Shown piece after piece: positions 47,401 to 56,404 of a DNA stretch of 64,000 nt. A program made the translations under genes and the position numbers. Position 1 is the first letter of the stretch, and the number at the start of each line of letters is the position of its first letter. The stretch spans positions 62,001 to 126,000 of the forward strand of contig CAQOGY010000001.1 of NCBI GenBank assembly GCA_948847595.1, written 5' to 3'. The DNA comes from an uncultured Bacteroides sp. GTDB lineage: Bacteria > Bacteroidota > Bacteroidia > Bacteroidales > Bacteroidaceae. The notes below the pieces were generated by a model. That model was not told the origin of the DNA. It made no database searches and saw nothing but the letters and a program-made list of their open reading frames with translations.

Positions 47401-47707
47401 TCATTATCCCACATATAGTAATAAGAATGAGATTAACGACTACAACTATCAGGCTTCTTCCTGGTCGGTAGAAGATGGCTCTTACATTCGTTTGAAGAAT
47501 GTGACGCTGGGATACAACGTACCTTCTGCGTTTCTGGCTAAAACGAAGGCAATCAGTTCATGCCGTGTCTACGTAGCGGGAGCCGACCTTTGGGAATATT
47601 CTAAGATTAATGACGGCTGGGATCCGGAAGCAAGTCGCAAAGTGTCAGCCGCAGGACGTTTCCCCTTTGTCCGCACAGTGACTTTTGGATTAAATCTAAC
47701 TTTTTAA
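44471..47707 (+). CDS. susC: SusC-family TonB-dependent transporter (unit 3)
   Basis: A 1,078-residue outer-membrane transporter paralogous to those at 10252 and 28844. Signal peptide (about 1-35), CarboxypepD_reg-like domain (VKGQVVDVTGEPLIGVNISVIG), TonB-box region EVVVVGYGSQKKETLTGAV, plug with NFLKDASAAIYGSRAAGGVVLVTT, and barrel ending in TFGLNLTF. No STN domain. It is the most divergent of the three: the late-barrel segment reads NFRLGDNMYADVNNDGKLDQNDIVYLG instead of the DHMYEDVNKDGKLTQDDLVFLG shared by units 1 and 2. SusD follows 3 bp after the stop. Confidence 0.93.
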   Translation: MKRRGLIFNSRPNKTAVFALGLMLGLCPVSKAWADTNMNDSQVVAQAQKKVKGQVVDVTGEPLIGVNISVIGGTEGTITDIDGNYTINLPAGAKLKFSYIGYKDQIIEVGVQTVVNVKMQEDSEVLDEVVVVGYGSQKKETLTGAVTVVSDKMLKNKGTMSSPLQAMQGQVPGVTITRNSAAPGDESWGLKLRGSVSANSAEPLIVIDGVAYDGVNALRNINPSDIQSINFLKDASAAIYGSRAAGGVVLVTTKQAKESKARIEYSGSYTYKMVGLQPELMTMNEWANAVLQTCLNDGQPDSYSWVKYAKMALANEGKYIDLDHSANPFAPSYSDVMDFVFMDTNWQDVLFGNSYSTQHDLAISGGTEKNLYRLSVGYMYDDSNLKWGNNNNQRFNLRLTNKLKVFDNFAIESVIAYNRQDQVAPSQLNKTLTSSYPQPGLPASTIDGKPYSWGTWLSPIWFAELGGDNKLKVSEINISEKFTYNINKHLDVVANLGYNSGVASRDIKKMAITSYNYAGTQINTKADGYKQEESSYEKTSSRTDFYSMTGYVDYHNTFAQHHNVSAMVGAQYELKEYDYFGVSVKDIQNSLETVNGAGLVNLTDKHGTKWHEAVMSYYSRLNYNYKSKYLLEVNMRYDGSSKFKPENRWDFFYGISGGWRITEEAFMKNIKWLNDLKIRLSYGEVGNQSGIDRYDGTQFYKFESQSGAYIGPNKGTIIDTNGKIASLGREWERIKNYNLGLDFSLFNSRLTGTAEVYMKRNDNMLINISYPGVLGDNAGMSNNGKFKSHGWEVMLNWSDKIGKDFTYHVGGTYSFNTNKLTDIGAVSVLKSGFVDKQQGYPLNSIFGLRYAGKAQTEEERQKYLYRFLIGNTIGLTEQNFRLGDNMYADVNNDGKLDQNDIVYLGTDDPKISFSFNVGAEWKGFDLSLVFQGAAKRTIFRTGDNNGNEIWRIPMKALYLNTSNQSVGNTWSPDNRGAHYPTYSNKNEINDYNYQASSWSVEDGSYIRLKNVTLGYNVPSAFLAKTKAISSCRVYVAGADLWEYSKINDGWDPEASRKVSAAGRFPFVRTVTFGLNLTF

Positions 47708-47710
47708 TGT

Positions 47711-49444
47711 ATGAAGATTATGAAACTATATAAGAAAGCCCTTTTGATTGTATCGCTTGGCTTGACACTGAATTCGTGTCTGGACCTTGATCCGCAGGAC
47801 CAGTTGGCAGATGGTAATCTGTGGGGAGCAGCAGATGACTTTAAATATTTTGCAACCAATTTTTATGGTTGGACACGTGATTTCAAGTCAGTTATTTCTG
47901 ACGGTGCACATTCCGACTGGCGTTCGGACTTGATGACTTCCAGTTCCGTAAATATGTACAGTAACGGTAGCAATCCGATTCCGACTTCCGACGGTAACTA
48001 TACAAGCAATTATGCTCATATCCGCCGCTGTAATCTGTTGCTGCAAAAGGCGGCATCTTTTTCCGGCACTGGTGATATCAGCCGTTATGTAGCGGAAGCC
48101 AAGTTTTTCCGTGCTTATTCTTACTTTGATTTGGTGCAGTTGTTCGGAGATGTGATTCTCACCAAAGAACCGTTGGATATTACTTCACCCGAGTTACGGA
48201 TGAGCCGGAATGGCCGTAGCGAAGTGATTGACTTCGTGATTCAGGATTTGAAAGATGCGGCTGAAGTTTTGCCGGAAACTATCGCGACGGATGATGAAGG
48301 ACGTATCTCCAAATGGGGAGCCTATGCGTTCCTTTCACGTGTTGCTTTATATGAAGGTACATGGCAGCAGAATCGCAATAATGAAGAACGTGCCAAAGCA
48401 TTGTTGGGCATTGCTGCGGACGCGGCGAAGAAAGTAATCGACAGCAAACAGTTCGAACTTTTCAAACCTGCTTCTTTGGGTGATATGGCTTACAAATATC
48501 TGTTTATATTGGAGAATGTACAGTCTAATCCTGCCAATCTGACTAAAAGTGCTAATAAAGAATATATATTCTATCGCCGCCATGATGAAACGATCGCTCC
48601 TATCGGGACTAATATTACTCACGGTTGTGTGGCTAATGTGCAATATATCAACCGCAAGTTTGTGAATATGTACTTGTGCAGCAATGGATTGCCGATTGAA
48701 CATGCAAAGAGTGCCGATGTATTTAAAGGATACGGCGGACTGACTACGGAATTCGAGAACCGTGATAACCGCATGAAGAACTGTCTTCTGGCTCACGGAA
48801 CCAAATATTGGGATAACGACAAACCGCGTATCGACTGGAAAGGCATGGAAGGAGAAGATGCGACGAATGCTATTACATGCAATGTTTTCCAGGGTTCCGG
48901 TTATCAGAATCAGAAATGGGGTACGGAGCGTAAAGTTGCCGATACATTTGAAGGTTATGACTTCCCGATTATCCGTTATGCAGAGGTTTTGTTGAATTAT
49001 GCGGAAGCCATGTATGAATTGGGGACTACCGGTAAAGCTCTGGACGATGCATTGAACATTTCGTTAAATCTGGTTCGTCTCCGTGTGAACCCCGATATGC
49101 CAAAACTGACAACTTCTTTTGTTTCGGAAAACAGCTTGGATATGCGCGAAGAAATCCGCCGTGAACGTACCATCGAATTGTATAACGAAGGTTTCCGTAT
49201 TGATGACCTGAAGCGTTGGAATACGGCTATTGTAGAGATGCCGAAACCTATTCTTGGGGTGAAATGGACAGGAACGGACTTTGCTACTTCATGGGCGGGT
49301 GCTTCTACGATGGCAAAAGATTCGGAAGGTTGTTTGATTTTGGAAGGCGGCCGTCGCTGGGGGAGTAAGAACGACCTGTATCCGCTTCCGGTAGACCAAT
49401 GCCAGTTGAATCCGAATTTGGGACAGAATCCGGGATGGCAATAA
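47711..49444 (+). CDS. susD: SusD/RagB outer-membrane lipoprotein (unit 3)
   Basis: A 577-residue SusD-type lipoprotein with lipobox LNSC and LDLDPQDQLADGNLWG after it. TPR-like helices (EAKFFRAYSYFDLVQLFGD) and the C-terminal RagB/SusD signatures FPIIRYAEVLLNYAEAMYE, REEIRRERTIELYNEGFRIDD and YPLPVDQCQLNPN are present. The ATG at 47711 is used; 47720 also starts a lipoprotein signal. It forms the glycan-capturing partner of the unit 3 SusC. Confidence 0.93.
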   Translation: MKIMKLYKKALLIVSLGLTLNSCLDLDPQDQLADGNLWGAADDFKYFATNFYGWTRDFKSVISDGAHSDWRSDLMTSSSVNMYSNGSNPIPTSDGNYTSNYAHIRRCNLLLQKAASFSGTGDISRYVAEAKFFRAYSYFDLVQLFGDVILTKEPLDITSPELRMSRNGRSEVIDFVIQDLKDAAEVLPETIATDDEGRISKWGAYAFLSRVALYEGTWQQNRNNEERAKALLGIAADAAKKVIDSKQFELFKPASLGDMAYKYLFILENVQSNPANLTKSANKEYIFYRRHDETIAPIGTNITHGCVANVQYINRKFVNMYLCSNGLPIEHAKSADVFKGYGGLTTEFENRDNRMKNCLLAHGTKYWDNDKPRIDWKGMEGEDATNAITCNVFQGSGYQNQKWGTERKVADTFEGYDFPIIRYAEVLLNYAEAMYELGTTGKALDDALNISLNLVRLRVNPDMPKLTTSFVSENSLDMREEIRRERTIELYNEGFRIDDLKRWNTAIVEMPKPILGVKWTGTDFATSWAGASTMAKDSEGCLILEGGRRWGSKNDLYPLPVDQCQLNPNLGQNPGWQ

Positions 49445-49476
49445 TCAAGTCAGAAATAACTTAAAGAATAAGAATC

Positions 49477-51003
49477 ATGAAAAGAGATTATATAAAATAT
49501 TTTGTCGGACTGGCTGCTTGTTCGCTTTTAGGTCTGACTGCATGCGATGATGATAAGGATTTGGGAGGGAAGATGGATGAGATGATTACAATATCCGCCA
49601 TTACTCTTGAAGATACTCAATATGACGCAGGAAACAAAACGATTTGTTTGCTGAAGAATAAGGAACTCCAGCTCTCTTGGAGTATCATGCCCGAAAGTGC
49701 GACTAATACGAATGTACAATGGACATCGTCTGATGAATCTGTTGCGACAGTTACACCAGAAGGTCTGGTTATGACTAAAGATAAAGTGGGAAAAGCTATC
49801 ATAACAATGACACCGGAAATAGGCTTCGGGCCTGAGGCGACTATCGTCACCAGAACAGTTGAAGTTATGGACGAATATACCTATATGTCGGCCGTCAATA
49901 TAACTAATGTTCCGGTAGAAGAGATTGCGGCAGGCGATGAATATCAATTAACCGTTTCTTCAGAACCGGCAACTACTACGTTCAAGCGTTATAAATGGAC
50001 AAGTAGTAACCCGGAAGTAGCTATGGTGGATGAAAAGACAGGATTGGTGACCGGAATCAGCAAAGGAGATGCGACTATTACAGTGACAGCTGATGATTTC
50101 AGTTCGAATACGGTGTCTGCAAGTTGCAAGATAGGGGTTAAGATAGTAACTCCAATTACCGGAATGACGTTTACTGAAGATGCGGAACTTAATCAATTAG
50201 GATATGGACAGGAATATCAGATTAAGTACACATTGGAACCGGTAGATGCTACTGCTTCGCTGCTGACTTGGACGAGTGATAATCCTGATATGATTAGTGT
50301 GGATAAGACAGGAAAATTGAAAGTACATACTACTAAGGCCGCTTCTGCTGTGATAACAGCTTCTTATGGTCCTGTTGTACAAAATGTAACTGTCACAGTT
50401 GCCGATGGACGTTTCTGGTATTCATTAGGTAATGGTTTGGGTAACGGACTGGATAATAATTGGTATTTGGATGGCAACAATGCGTCTGTCGTTTCATCTG
50501 ACGGAAATAAGACCACTGTTCAGATGGGCTCCGGATACCGTGGTGACTTATGGCTTGCAAGAAATGGTAAAGGAAAAATTGTAAATGTAACTCCTGCTGA
50601 TTATAGATATTTTGCCATTAAGATAGGATTTAAATCTCAATTGATTCCAGGAAAGAACAAACCCAATGGCTGTATTAAATTAGAGATTTTTGATGATGGC
50701 ATTAAGAAAATCGGTCCTGAATATTTTGGAACAGGCGGAGATGCTAATAATAGATACGAGATTCTGGGTGCAAGTGAGATTTCGACTACAGAGCCAAATG
50801 TCTTGTATTACGACTTACAGTCAAAATATAAAACTGTGACTCCTACAGATTGGAATCAGGTATTTGATTTAGTGCAATGTAAGTTTGTAATTGCCGATTT
50901 CCCGGAAACTGCTCAGACTTATGATCTTTACTGGATTCGTTCTTTCAGATCCATAGAGGAACTTCAAGCTTTTGTAGATAGTGAAAACAATACTAACGAA
51001 TAA
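49477..51003 (+). CDS. Ig-like (Big_2) surface lipoprotein (unit 3)
   Basis: A 508-residue lipoprotein with lipobox LTAC followed by DDDKD, which resembles the Bacteroides lipoprotein surface-export signal. Three Big_2 repeats show VQWTSSDESVATVTPEGLV, YKWTSSNPEVAMVDEKTGLV and LTWTSDNPDMISVDKTGKL. The C-terminal domain (about 320-508) contains several Trp/Tyr-rich strands (FWYSLGNGLGNGLDNNWYL) and ends YWIRSFRSIEELQAF, like its paralogues. Likely the surface glycan-binding protein of unit 3. Confidence 0.82.
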   Translation: MKRDYIKYFVGLAACSLLGLTACDDDKDLGGKMDEMITISAITLEDTQYDAGNKTICLLKNKELQLSWSIMPESATNTNVQWTSSDESVATVTPEGLVMTKDKVGKAIITMTPEIGFGPEATIVTRTVEVMDEYTYMSAVNITNVPVEEIAAGDEYQLTVSSEPATTTFKRYKWTSSNPEVAMVDEKTGLVTGISKGDATITVTADDFSSNTVSASCKIGVKIVTPITGMTFTEDAELNQLGYGQEYQIKYTLEPVDATASLLTWTSDNPDMISVDKTGKLKVHTTKAASAVITASYGPVVQNVTVTVADGRFWYSLGNGLGNGLDNNWYLDGNNASVVSSDGNKTTVQMGSGYRGDLWLARNGKGKIVNVTPADYRYFAIKIGFKSQLIPGKNKPNGCIKLEIFDDGIKKIGPEYFGTGGDANNRYEILGASEISTTEPNVLYYDLQSKYKTVTPTDWNQVFDLVQCKFVIADFPETAQTYDLYWIRSFRSIEELQAFVDSENNTNE

Positions 51004-51008
51004 CTACC

Positions 51009-52412
51009 ATGAATAAGATGAAATTATATACAATAATAGGAGCAGGGCTTTTTGCCCTGACTTCTACCACGCTTTTAGCATGTAGCGAAATAGAAGACGG
51101 CTCTAATGATATGAGCAGTTGGCCGGAAGTAAAAGATTATGTTACGACCTTGGAGCATCCTTGCATGCTCCATACGGAAACGGATTTTGAGTTCGTAAAA
51201 GGAAAGGTACAATCCGGTGCACAGCCTTGGAAGAACGCATTCGACCATTTAACTCGTGGTGGAAACAACTTGTCGCAATCCGGCTATAAGGCATCTCCTG
51301 TGAAATTGTTGGCGCGTCTCGACCAGAATAACTGGGCGGGTAAATATCCTAATGACTGGAATAATTACACGAAATTGATGAGAGATGCCGCAGCCGCCTA
51401 TCAATTGGCTCTTCGATGGAAATTGTCAGAGACGGATGGGACACAATATGCAGATGCAGCTATTGCTATTCTGAATGATTGGGCTAAAACCTGTACCGGT
51501 TTTATCGTGAACGATAAAGGGGAATTTATAGACCCGAACGAGTTCCTGATTTTTATACAAGTGCATCAAATAGCAAATGCAGCGGAAATAATGCGCTCTT
51601 ACTCCGGATGGCAGGAAGCTGACTTTGCTAAGTTCAAATCATGGATAGCCGATGTGTTCTATCCTTATATTACGAAATTCCTGTCCACACACAATGGCAA
51701 CGAATGTGCGCTTCATTATTGGCTGAACTGGGATTTGTCTGCAATGACTGCATTGCTTTCTATCGGTATTCTGACAGACGATAATTTCAAAATCAATGAA
51801 GCCATTCAATACTTTAAGTTTGGTATCGGTTCGGGAAATATAGGAAACGGTGTTCCGTTTACGCACCTGGATCCGGATAGTAATGAAATGCTGGGACAAT
51901 GCCAGGAATCAGGTCGCGACCAGGGACATGCCACTTTGTGTGTCAGCTTGCTAGGTGCTTTCTGCCAGATGGCAAAGAATGTGGGGGAAGACCTTTTCAT
52001 ATTCGATGATGGACGTGCGTTGGCTATGTGTGAGTATGTGGCTAAATACAATATCGGTAGTGCTGAAACCGGTAGCTCAAGTGCTAGCTGGAAGATGACT
52101 GGTTTTAGATATACGGATAATGATTTGCCTTATACTACCTATACCAATTGCAGCGGTAGCTGGGATACAATTTCGGCACAGGAAAGAAGAGAAGGAAAAG
52201 ATTCCCGTGGTGAGGTGCGTCCTGCATGGGAATTGGTGAACCGTCTGGCACAGGATTATGGAAAATCGAGTATCTATGCCAAGATGTGGGTTGATAAAAT
52301 GCGTGAAAATGCATCACGCGGAAATTCCGATGGTGGGGCAGGTGATTATGGACCTAATAGCGGCGGTTATGACCAATTAGGATTCGGTACATTGATGTTT
52401 GCCAAAGAATAA
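51009..52412 (+). CDS. Alginate-lyase-family lipoprotein (unit 3)
   Basis: A 467-residue lipoprotein (lipobox LLAC) of the alginate lyase superfamily. Toroid motifs AAAYQLALRWKL and QIANAAEIMRSYSGW; active-site loop LSTHNGNECALHYWLNWD with Asn and His residues; QESGRDQGHATLCV. It carries an insertion near the C-terminus (about residues 345-390, Gly/Ser/Thr-rich) absent from the unit 1 and 2 copies. It starts 5 bp after the Ig-like gene, and a strong terminator follows, so it ends the unit 3 core operon. Substrate is probably a uronic-acid-containing glycan. Confidence 0.82.
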   Translation: MNKMKLYTIIGAGLFALTSTTLLACSEIEDGSNDMSSWPEVKDYVTTLEHPCMLHTETDFEFVKGKVQSGAQPWKNAFDHLTRGGNNLSQSGYKASPVKLLARLDQNNWAGKYPNDWNNYTKLMRDAAAAYQLALRWKLSETDGTQYADAAIAILNDWAKTCTGFIVNDKGEFIDPNEFLIFIQVHQIANAAEIMRSYSGWQEADFAKFKSWIADVFYPYITKFLSTHNGNECALHYWLNWDLSAMTALLSIGILTDDNFKINEAIQYFKFGIGSGNIGNGVPFTHLDPDSNEMLGQCQESGRDQGHATLCVSLLGAFCQMAKNVGEDLFIFDDGRALAMCEYVAKYNIGSAETGSSSASWKMTGFRYTDNDLPYTTYTNCSGSWDTISAQERREGKDSRGEVRPAWELVNRLAQDYGKSSIYAKMWVDKMRENASRGNSDGGAGDYGPNSGGYDQLGFGTLMFAKE

Positions 52413-52442
52413 ATATAAACAATTCCGTACCGGATGAATTAT

Positions 52443-52479
52443 AAACGGGGAGAGGTTAAGCAAAATCTCCCCGTTTTTT
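52443..52479 (+). terminator. Intrinsic terminator of unit 3 core operon
   Basis: AAACGGGGAGA (52443-52453) pairs perfectly with TCTCCCCGTTT (52466-52476) and runs into TTTTTT. A textbook rho-independent terminator 30 bases after the lyase-family stop. Confidence 0.9.
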
Positions 52480-52566
52480 ATTTCAGGGCTGTCAATTATA
52501 TCTTGTTATATCCCGGAAAACAACCTTGTTTCCGAAAAAGCAAGATACATCTTCATGAAAAATATA

Positions 52567-52574
52567 TAGTTTTG
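52567..52574 (+). promoter_or_regulatory. -7 element before fasciclin-SusD gene
   Basis: TAGTTTTG fits TAnnTTTG, about 35 bases before the ATG at 52610 and after the unit 3 terminator, so this gene probably has its own promoter. Confidence 0.55.
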
Positions 52575-52609
52575 CCACAAGCATTGTGTTTTACTTAATT
52601 TTATATCGT

Positions 52610-54424
52610 ATGAACAAGAAACTATTAATGTATTTGTTTGGGGTAATGATATGCTTTATGGCTGCTTGCTCCGATAATGAAGATGAACAACCGAAGCCAC
52701 AGGAACAACCCAAGGAAACGCCGGAAGTGATAATAGAAATAGTAGAGACTCTGGAAGAGACAGTGCCTCAGGCTAGTGACTTTGTTGAAGTGTTGAAGAA
52801 GGCCGATCTGACAGGAGTGACTGCTGAGAAAATCACTGTATTTGCCGTCAGGAATGAACTTGCTGACACAAGGGCGAAAGCAGGACTGGATACTGTGTCT
52901 GTGAAACGACATATCGTTGTCGGTACTTATAAAAAAGAAGAGTTGACGGACGGGCAGGAACTGACGAGTGTGAGCGGTGAGAAATTATTAGTTTCCAAAG
53001 CAGGCGACGAAATTTCAATAAATGGTGTGGTGGTAGCGGGAGAACCGGTACAGGCAGGTGATAGTTATATCTATGTGGTTCCCAAGTTGATACCGGCACG
53101 TGAAACCGGCTCGTCCGAACCGATATTGCATCGTACCACATTTAAGGTCATGAAGTTGACAGGAGATGATTACGGCAATTGTATACCATTAGAAGGAGTT
53201 GTTGTAAAAGCTTTGAATAGTACCAGGGATTCTTTGGAACGTAATGTAACGAATAGTTTGGGTGAAATCACAATCAGTCACGCTTCCGATACCATTTTCT
53301 ATCAATTATATAGAGTCGGTTATCAAACGTACGTTGACTGGAATGTCGATGGTAAGATTGACGGGAACGAACAGATACCGGAAGGGGGACTGAATATGGT
53401 TATCTATACAGATACCGGAAATAAGACAGAATACTGCTTCATGAAAGAGCAGGCGGATGATGAAATGCCATTAGACAAGGCAAAGGAACAGTGGCAGTCT
53501 TGCATTAAGAATTTTTATGACCAGAACCGTATTCTTAATCAAAGGCTGTGTTACGGATATGGCAATTTCTCGTATCGCAATGATATTGATTCGTGTTCTT
53601 ATGAATATTGGAGAACGGCTTATAAGGCAATAGATTTAGGTGCGGGCTTGCAGAAGAAAGGTACAGATACAGATGCTTCCTGGAAGGACTTCTTTAATTC
53701 GGTACAAATTGACATGAGTCTGATTTATGCGGATGTACTGGGATTTTATAATCAGGTTGCGGTATGGGATGCCGGAAGTGATAAGTTTGTATGTACGACG
53801 GATGCCTTGACCAATTCTTTGAATGAAGCGGTACAACATCTTCCGGAACAACAGAAGGGAGCTGCTTATGCGATAGCCGCAAGGGTTTACCTGAGCCAGA
53901 AAAGATATCAAGAGGCGTATAAATATTGTAAAAGAGTGATAGATATGGGGCGATATGCACTTGTTTCGAATACAGACGTATTCTCCAGTAGGGCTAATAA
54001 GTCTGTTGTTTGGGGAGACTATGACGATAGCGTTTTCTCGTGGAGTGGCTTGAGTAAAGGCCTTTATTATCATCCTGTCCGCTATCAGGAAGTTCTTCTG
54101 ATGTATGCGGAAGCGGCCAACGAATTGGGGAATATAGCGGACGCGATAGCACCTTTGAACCAAATAATGCAGGCGGAGGGTAAAGTTGAAATAGCACCTG
54201 CCGGTTCTACAAAGGAAGATATTAGAAACCACATCAATACGCTGTTTAGTTCCTATTTGCAATATGAAGGCTTGGAATATTCGACTTGGAGACGTTGGGG
54301 AGTACTGGATGCGAAGATTGGAAACAGGTTTGGCTATCAGTCTCCAAAGAACTCATTGCTCCCGATTCCTAAGGCAGCCTTGATGCAATATCCTGAACTG
54401 AGACAAAACGCAGGATATTATTAA
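52610..54424 (+). CDS. Fasciclin domain-SusD fusion lipoprotein
   Basis: A 604-residue lipoprotein (lipobox MAAC, then SDNEDE, an acidic surface-export-like signal). After a Pro/Glu/Gln-rich linker, residues about 40-165 look like a fasciclin (FAS1) domain: ASDFVEVLKKADLTGVTAEKITVFAVRNE and VKRHIVVGTYKKEELTDGQELTSVSG. Residues about 175-270 form a carboxypeptidase-regulatory or Ig-like beta domain. The rest (about 285-604) is SusD/RagB-like: AYAIAARVYLSQKRYQEAYKYCKRVID, YQEVLLMYAEAANELGN, and the terminal SLLPIPKAALMQYPELRQNAGY. No SusC lies next to it. The start at 52610 is chosen because it follows the promoter and starts a clean lipoprotein signal. It may serve as an extra surface glycan-binding protein. 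Confidence 0.8.
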   Translation: MNKKLLMYLFGVMICFMAACSDNEDEQPKPQEQPKETPEVIIEIVETLEETVPQASDFVEVLKKADLTGVTAEKITVFAVRNELADTRAKAGLDTVSVKRHIVVGTYKKEELTDGQELTSVSGEKLLVSKAGDEISINGVVVAGEPVQAGDSYIYVVPKLIPARETGSSEPILHRTTFKVMKLTGDDYGNCIPLEGVVVKALNSTRDSLERNVTNSLGEITISHASDTIFYQLYRVGYQTYVDWNVDGKIDGNEQIPEGGLNMVIYTDTGNKTEYCFMKEQADDEMPLDKAKEQWQSCIKNFYDQNRILNQRLCYGYGNFSYRNDIDSCSYEYWRTAYKAIDLGAGLQKKGTDTDASWKDFFNSVQIDMSLIYADVLGFYNQVAVWDAGSDKFVCTTDALTNSLNEAVQHLPEQQKGAAYAIAARVYLSQKRYQEAYKYCKRVIDMGRYALVSNTDVFSSRANKSVVWGDYDDSVFSWSGLSKGLYYHPVRYQEVLLMYAEAANELGNIADAIAPLNQIMQAEGKVEIAPAGSTKEDIRNHINTLFSSYLQYEGLEYSTWRRWGVLDAKIGNRFGYQSPKNSLLPIPKAALMQYPELRQNAGYY

Positions 54425-54525
54425 GCAAGCGGCTATGGTCAGGAAATCTTTCCGGATAGCCTGATGAATAAGACAGGCTTGAAGAGGGAAACTGATAGAT
54501 TGGAAGATTTACAGAAAAAATATTG

Positions 54526-54557
54526 GAAGGGGATTAGGTATTTACCTAATCCCCTTC
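54526..54557 (+). terminator. Perfect 15-bp hairpin after fasciclin-SusD gene
   Basis: GAAGGGGATTAGGTA (54526-54540) and TACCTAATCCCCTTC (54543-54557) form a perfect stem with a minimal loop. No T-run follows, but position (about 100 bases after the stop) suggests termination. Confidence 0.6.
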
Positions 54558-54705
54558 GTATATATAAGCAAATAGGTCAGTAAATAGATTGTTTTAGGAA
54601 AGAGAATATATTCAGTTCTCCGATAGATTAGTTTTTATAAAGGTGGAAAGAACCTGTTTTTAGGAATAACAATTGAATTTAGAAAAGAATTATTAGTTAG
54701 GTACT

Positions 54706-56355
54706 ATGCGTAAAAAGATTCTGTTTTTAGCAGGAATGATGGCTTGCTGCACCATGGCAGGCGCACAAGAAATTTCAAAGACCTGGGTGGCTGATAAGGG
54801 AAACGGTACTTATCAGAACCCGGTTCTTCATGCTGATTATTCCGATCCGGATGTTTGTGCAGCCGGAGATGATTTCTATATGACAGCATCCAGTTTCAAT
54901 TGTATCCCGGGTATTCCTATCCTTCATTCCAAGGATTTGGTGAATTGGTCGCTGGTGAACTATGCGTTGCCGGTGCAGGAACCGGAAGAGTTTTTTGAGA
55001 TGGCACAGCATGGAAAGGGCGTATGGGCACCGTCTATACGTTTCCATAACGGGGAGTTTTACATTTACTGGGGTGATCCTGATTTTGGAATCTACATGAT
55101 AAAGGCGAAAGACCCCAAAGGGGAATGGAGCAAACCGGTGTTGGTAAAGGCAGGAAAAGGAATGATTGATCCGACTCCTCTTTGGGACGAAGACGGTAAA
55201 GTATATCTGGTACATGCCTATGCCGGAAGTCGTAGCGGAGTGAACAGTATCGTGGTGATTTGTGAACTGAATGCCGAAGGAACGGAAGCAATATCTGCTC
55301 CTGTCATGGTATTTGACGGAAATGATGGAAAGAACCATACGGTGGAAGGCCCGAAACTTTATAAACGTAACGGATACTATTACATATTTGCTCCGGCAGG
55401 TGGGGTAGCGACCGGTTGGCAACTGGTACTTCGCTCGAAGAACATCTATGGCCCTTATGAATCGAAAATCGTCATGGCGCAAGGAAAGACGAATATAAAC
55501 GGCCCTCATCAGGGAGCTTGGGTAGACACGAATATGGGAGAATCCTGGTTCGTTCACTTTCAGGATAAAAGAGCTTACGGACGTGTGATTCACCTGAATC
55601 CGATGGAATGGAAAGCAGACTGGCCGGTAATCGGAGTAGATAAGGACAAAGATGGTTGCGGAGAACCTGTCACTACATATAGAAAGCCGAATGTAGGAAA
55701 AACATATCCGGTAGCCACACCGTCGGAGAGTGATGAATTCAACACCCGCCATTTGGGATTACAGTGGCAATGGCATGCCAATAAGCAGGACACTTACGGG
55801 TTTACTACCGATTTGGGATACATTCGTTTATACGCAGGCAGCCTGTCAAAAGAATTTGTGAACTTCTGGGAAGTACCCAACCTGCTGATGCAGAAGTTTC
55901 CGGCGGAAGAATTTACAGCAACCACGAAGCTGACTTTTACAGCCAAACAGGACGGCGAACAAGCCGGACTGATTGTGATGGGATGGGATTACAGTTACCT
56001 GTCCGTTCGCAAAGCAGGCGATAAGTTTATTCTGCAACAGGCAGTCTGCAAAGATGCGGAGTTGAAAAATCCCGAACAGGTGAAAGAACTTGCCAGTTTT
56101 CCGGTAGAATATCTGAAGATGCCGGGCGTGGCGGACAATGAATGGAAAACTGTTTACTTACAGGTAAAAGTTCGTAAAGGGGCAGTTTGTTCGTTTGCTT
56201 ATAGCCTGGACGGAAAGAAATATACGACGGTAGGAGAGAACTTCACCGCCCGTCAAGGTAAATGGATTGGAGCAAAAGTCGGTGTATTCTGTGTGACTCC
56301 CAATGAGGGAAACCGCGGATGGGTGGATGTCGACTGGTTCCGGATGACTAAGTAA
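54706..56355 (+). CDS. GH43 family glycoside hydrolase
   Basis: A 549-residue exported GH43 enzyme with a signal peptide ending AGAQ. The five-bladed propeller carries the family triad: general base D44 in HADYSDPDVC, the IDPTPLW Asp as pKa modulator, and acid E214 in TVEGPKLYK. Family strands GVWAPSIRFHNGEFYIYWGD and NGPHQGAWVDT are present. A C-terminal beta sandwich (about 345-549, DUF1349/CBM-like, DEFNTRHLGLQWQWHAN) follows. GH43 enzymes act on arabinose- or xylose-containing chains; the subfamily is not settled. Followed 49 bp later by GH88 in the same direction. Confidence 0.9.
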   Translation: MRKKILFLAGMMACCTMAGAQEISKTWVADKGNGTYQNPVLHADYSDPDVCAAGDDFYMTASSFNCIPGIPILHSKDLVNWSLVNYALPVQEPEEFFEMAQHGKGVWAPSIRFHNGEFYIYWGDPDFGIYMIKAKDPKGEWSKPVLVKAGKGMIDPTPLWDEDGKVYLVHAYAGSRSGVNSIVVICELNAEGTEAISAPVMVFDGNDGKNHTVEGPKLYKRNGYYYIFAPAGGVATGWQLVLRSKNIYGPYESKIVMAQGKTNINGPHQGAWVDTNMGESWFVHFQDKRAYGRVIHLNPMEWKADWPVIGVDKDKDGCGEPVTTYRKPNVGKTYPVATPSESDEFNTRHLGLQWQWHANKQDTYGFTTDLGYIRLYAGSLSKEFVNFWEVPNLLMQKFPAEEFTATTKLTFTAKQDGEQAGLIVMGWDYSYLSVRKAGDKFILQQAVCKDAELKNPEQVKELASFPVEYLKMPGVADNEWKTVYLQVKVRKGAVCSFAYSLDGKKYTTVGENFTARQGKWIGAKVGVFCVTPNEGNRGWVDVDWFRMTK

Positions 56356-56404
56356 AAAAGAATAAAAATAGATAGATTAAGAATTAACGCGAAGATATTG
56401 AACA

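Noticed and set aside
54775..55752. 325-codon frame on the - strand
   Set aside because: Lies inside the GH43 gene with clear catalytic motifs; the antisense product has the atypical composition of a shadow frame.
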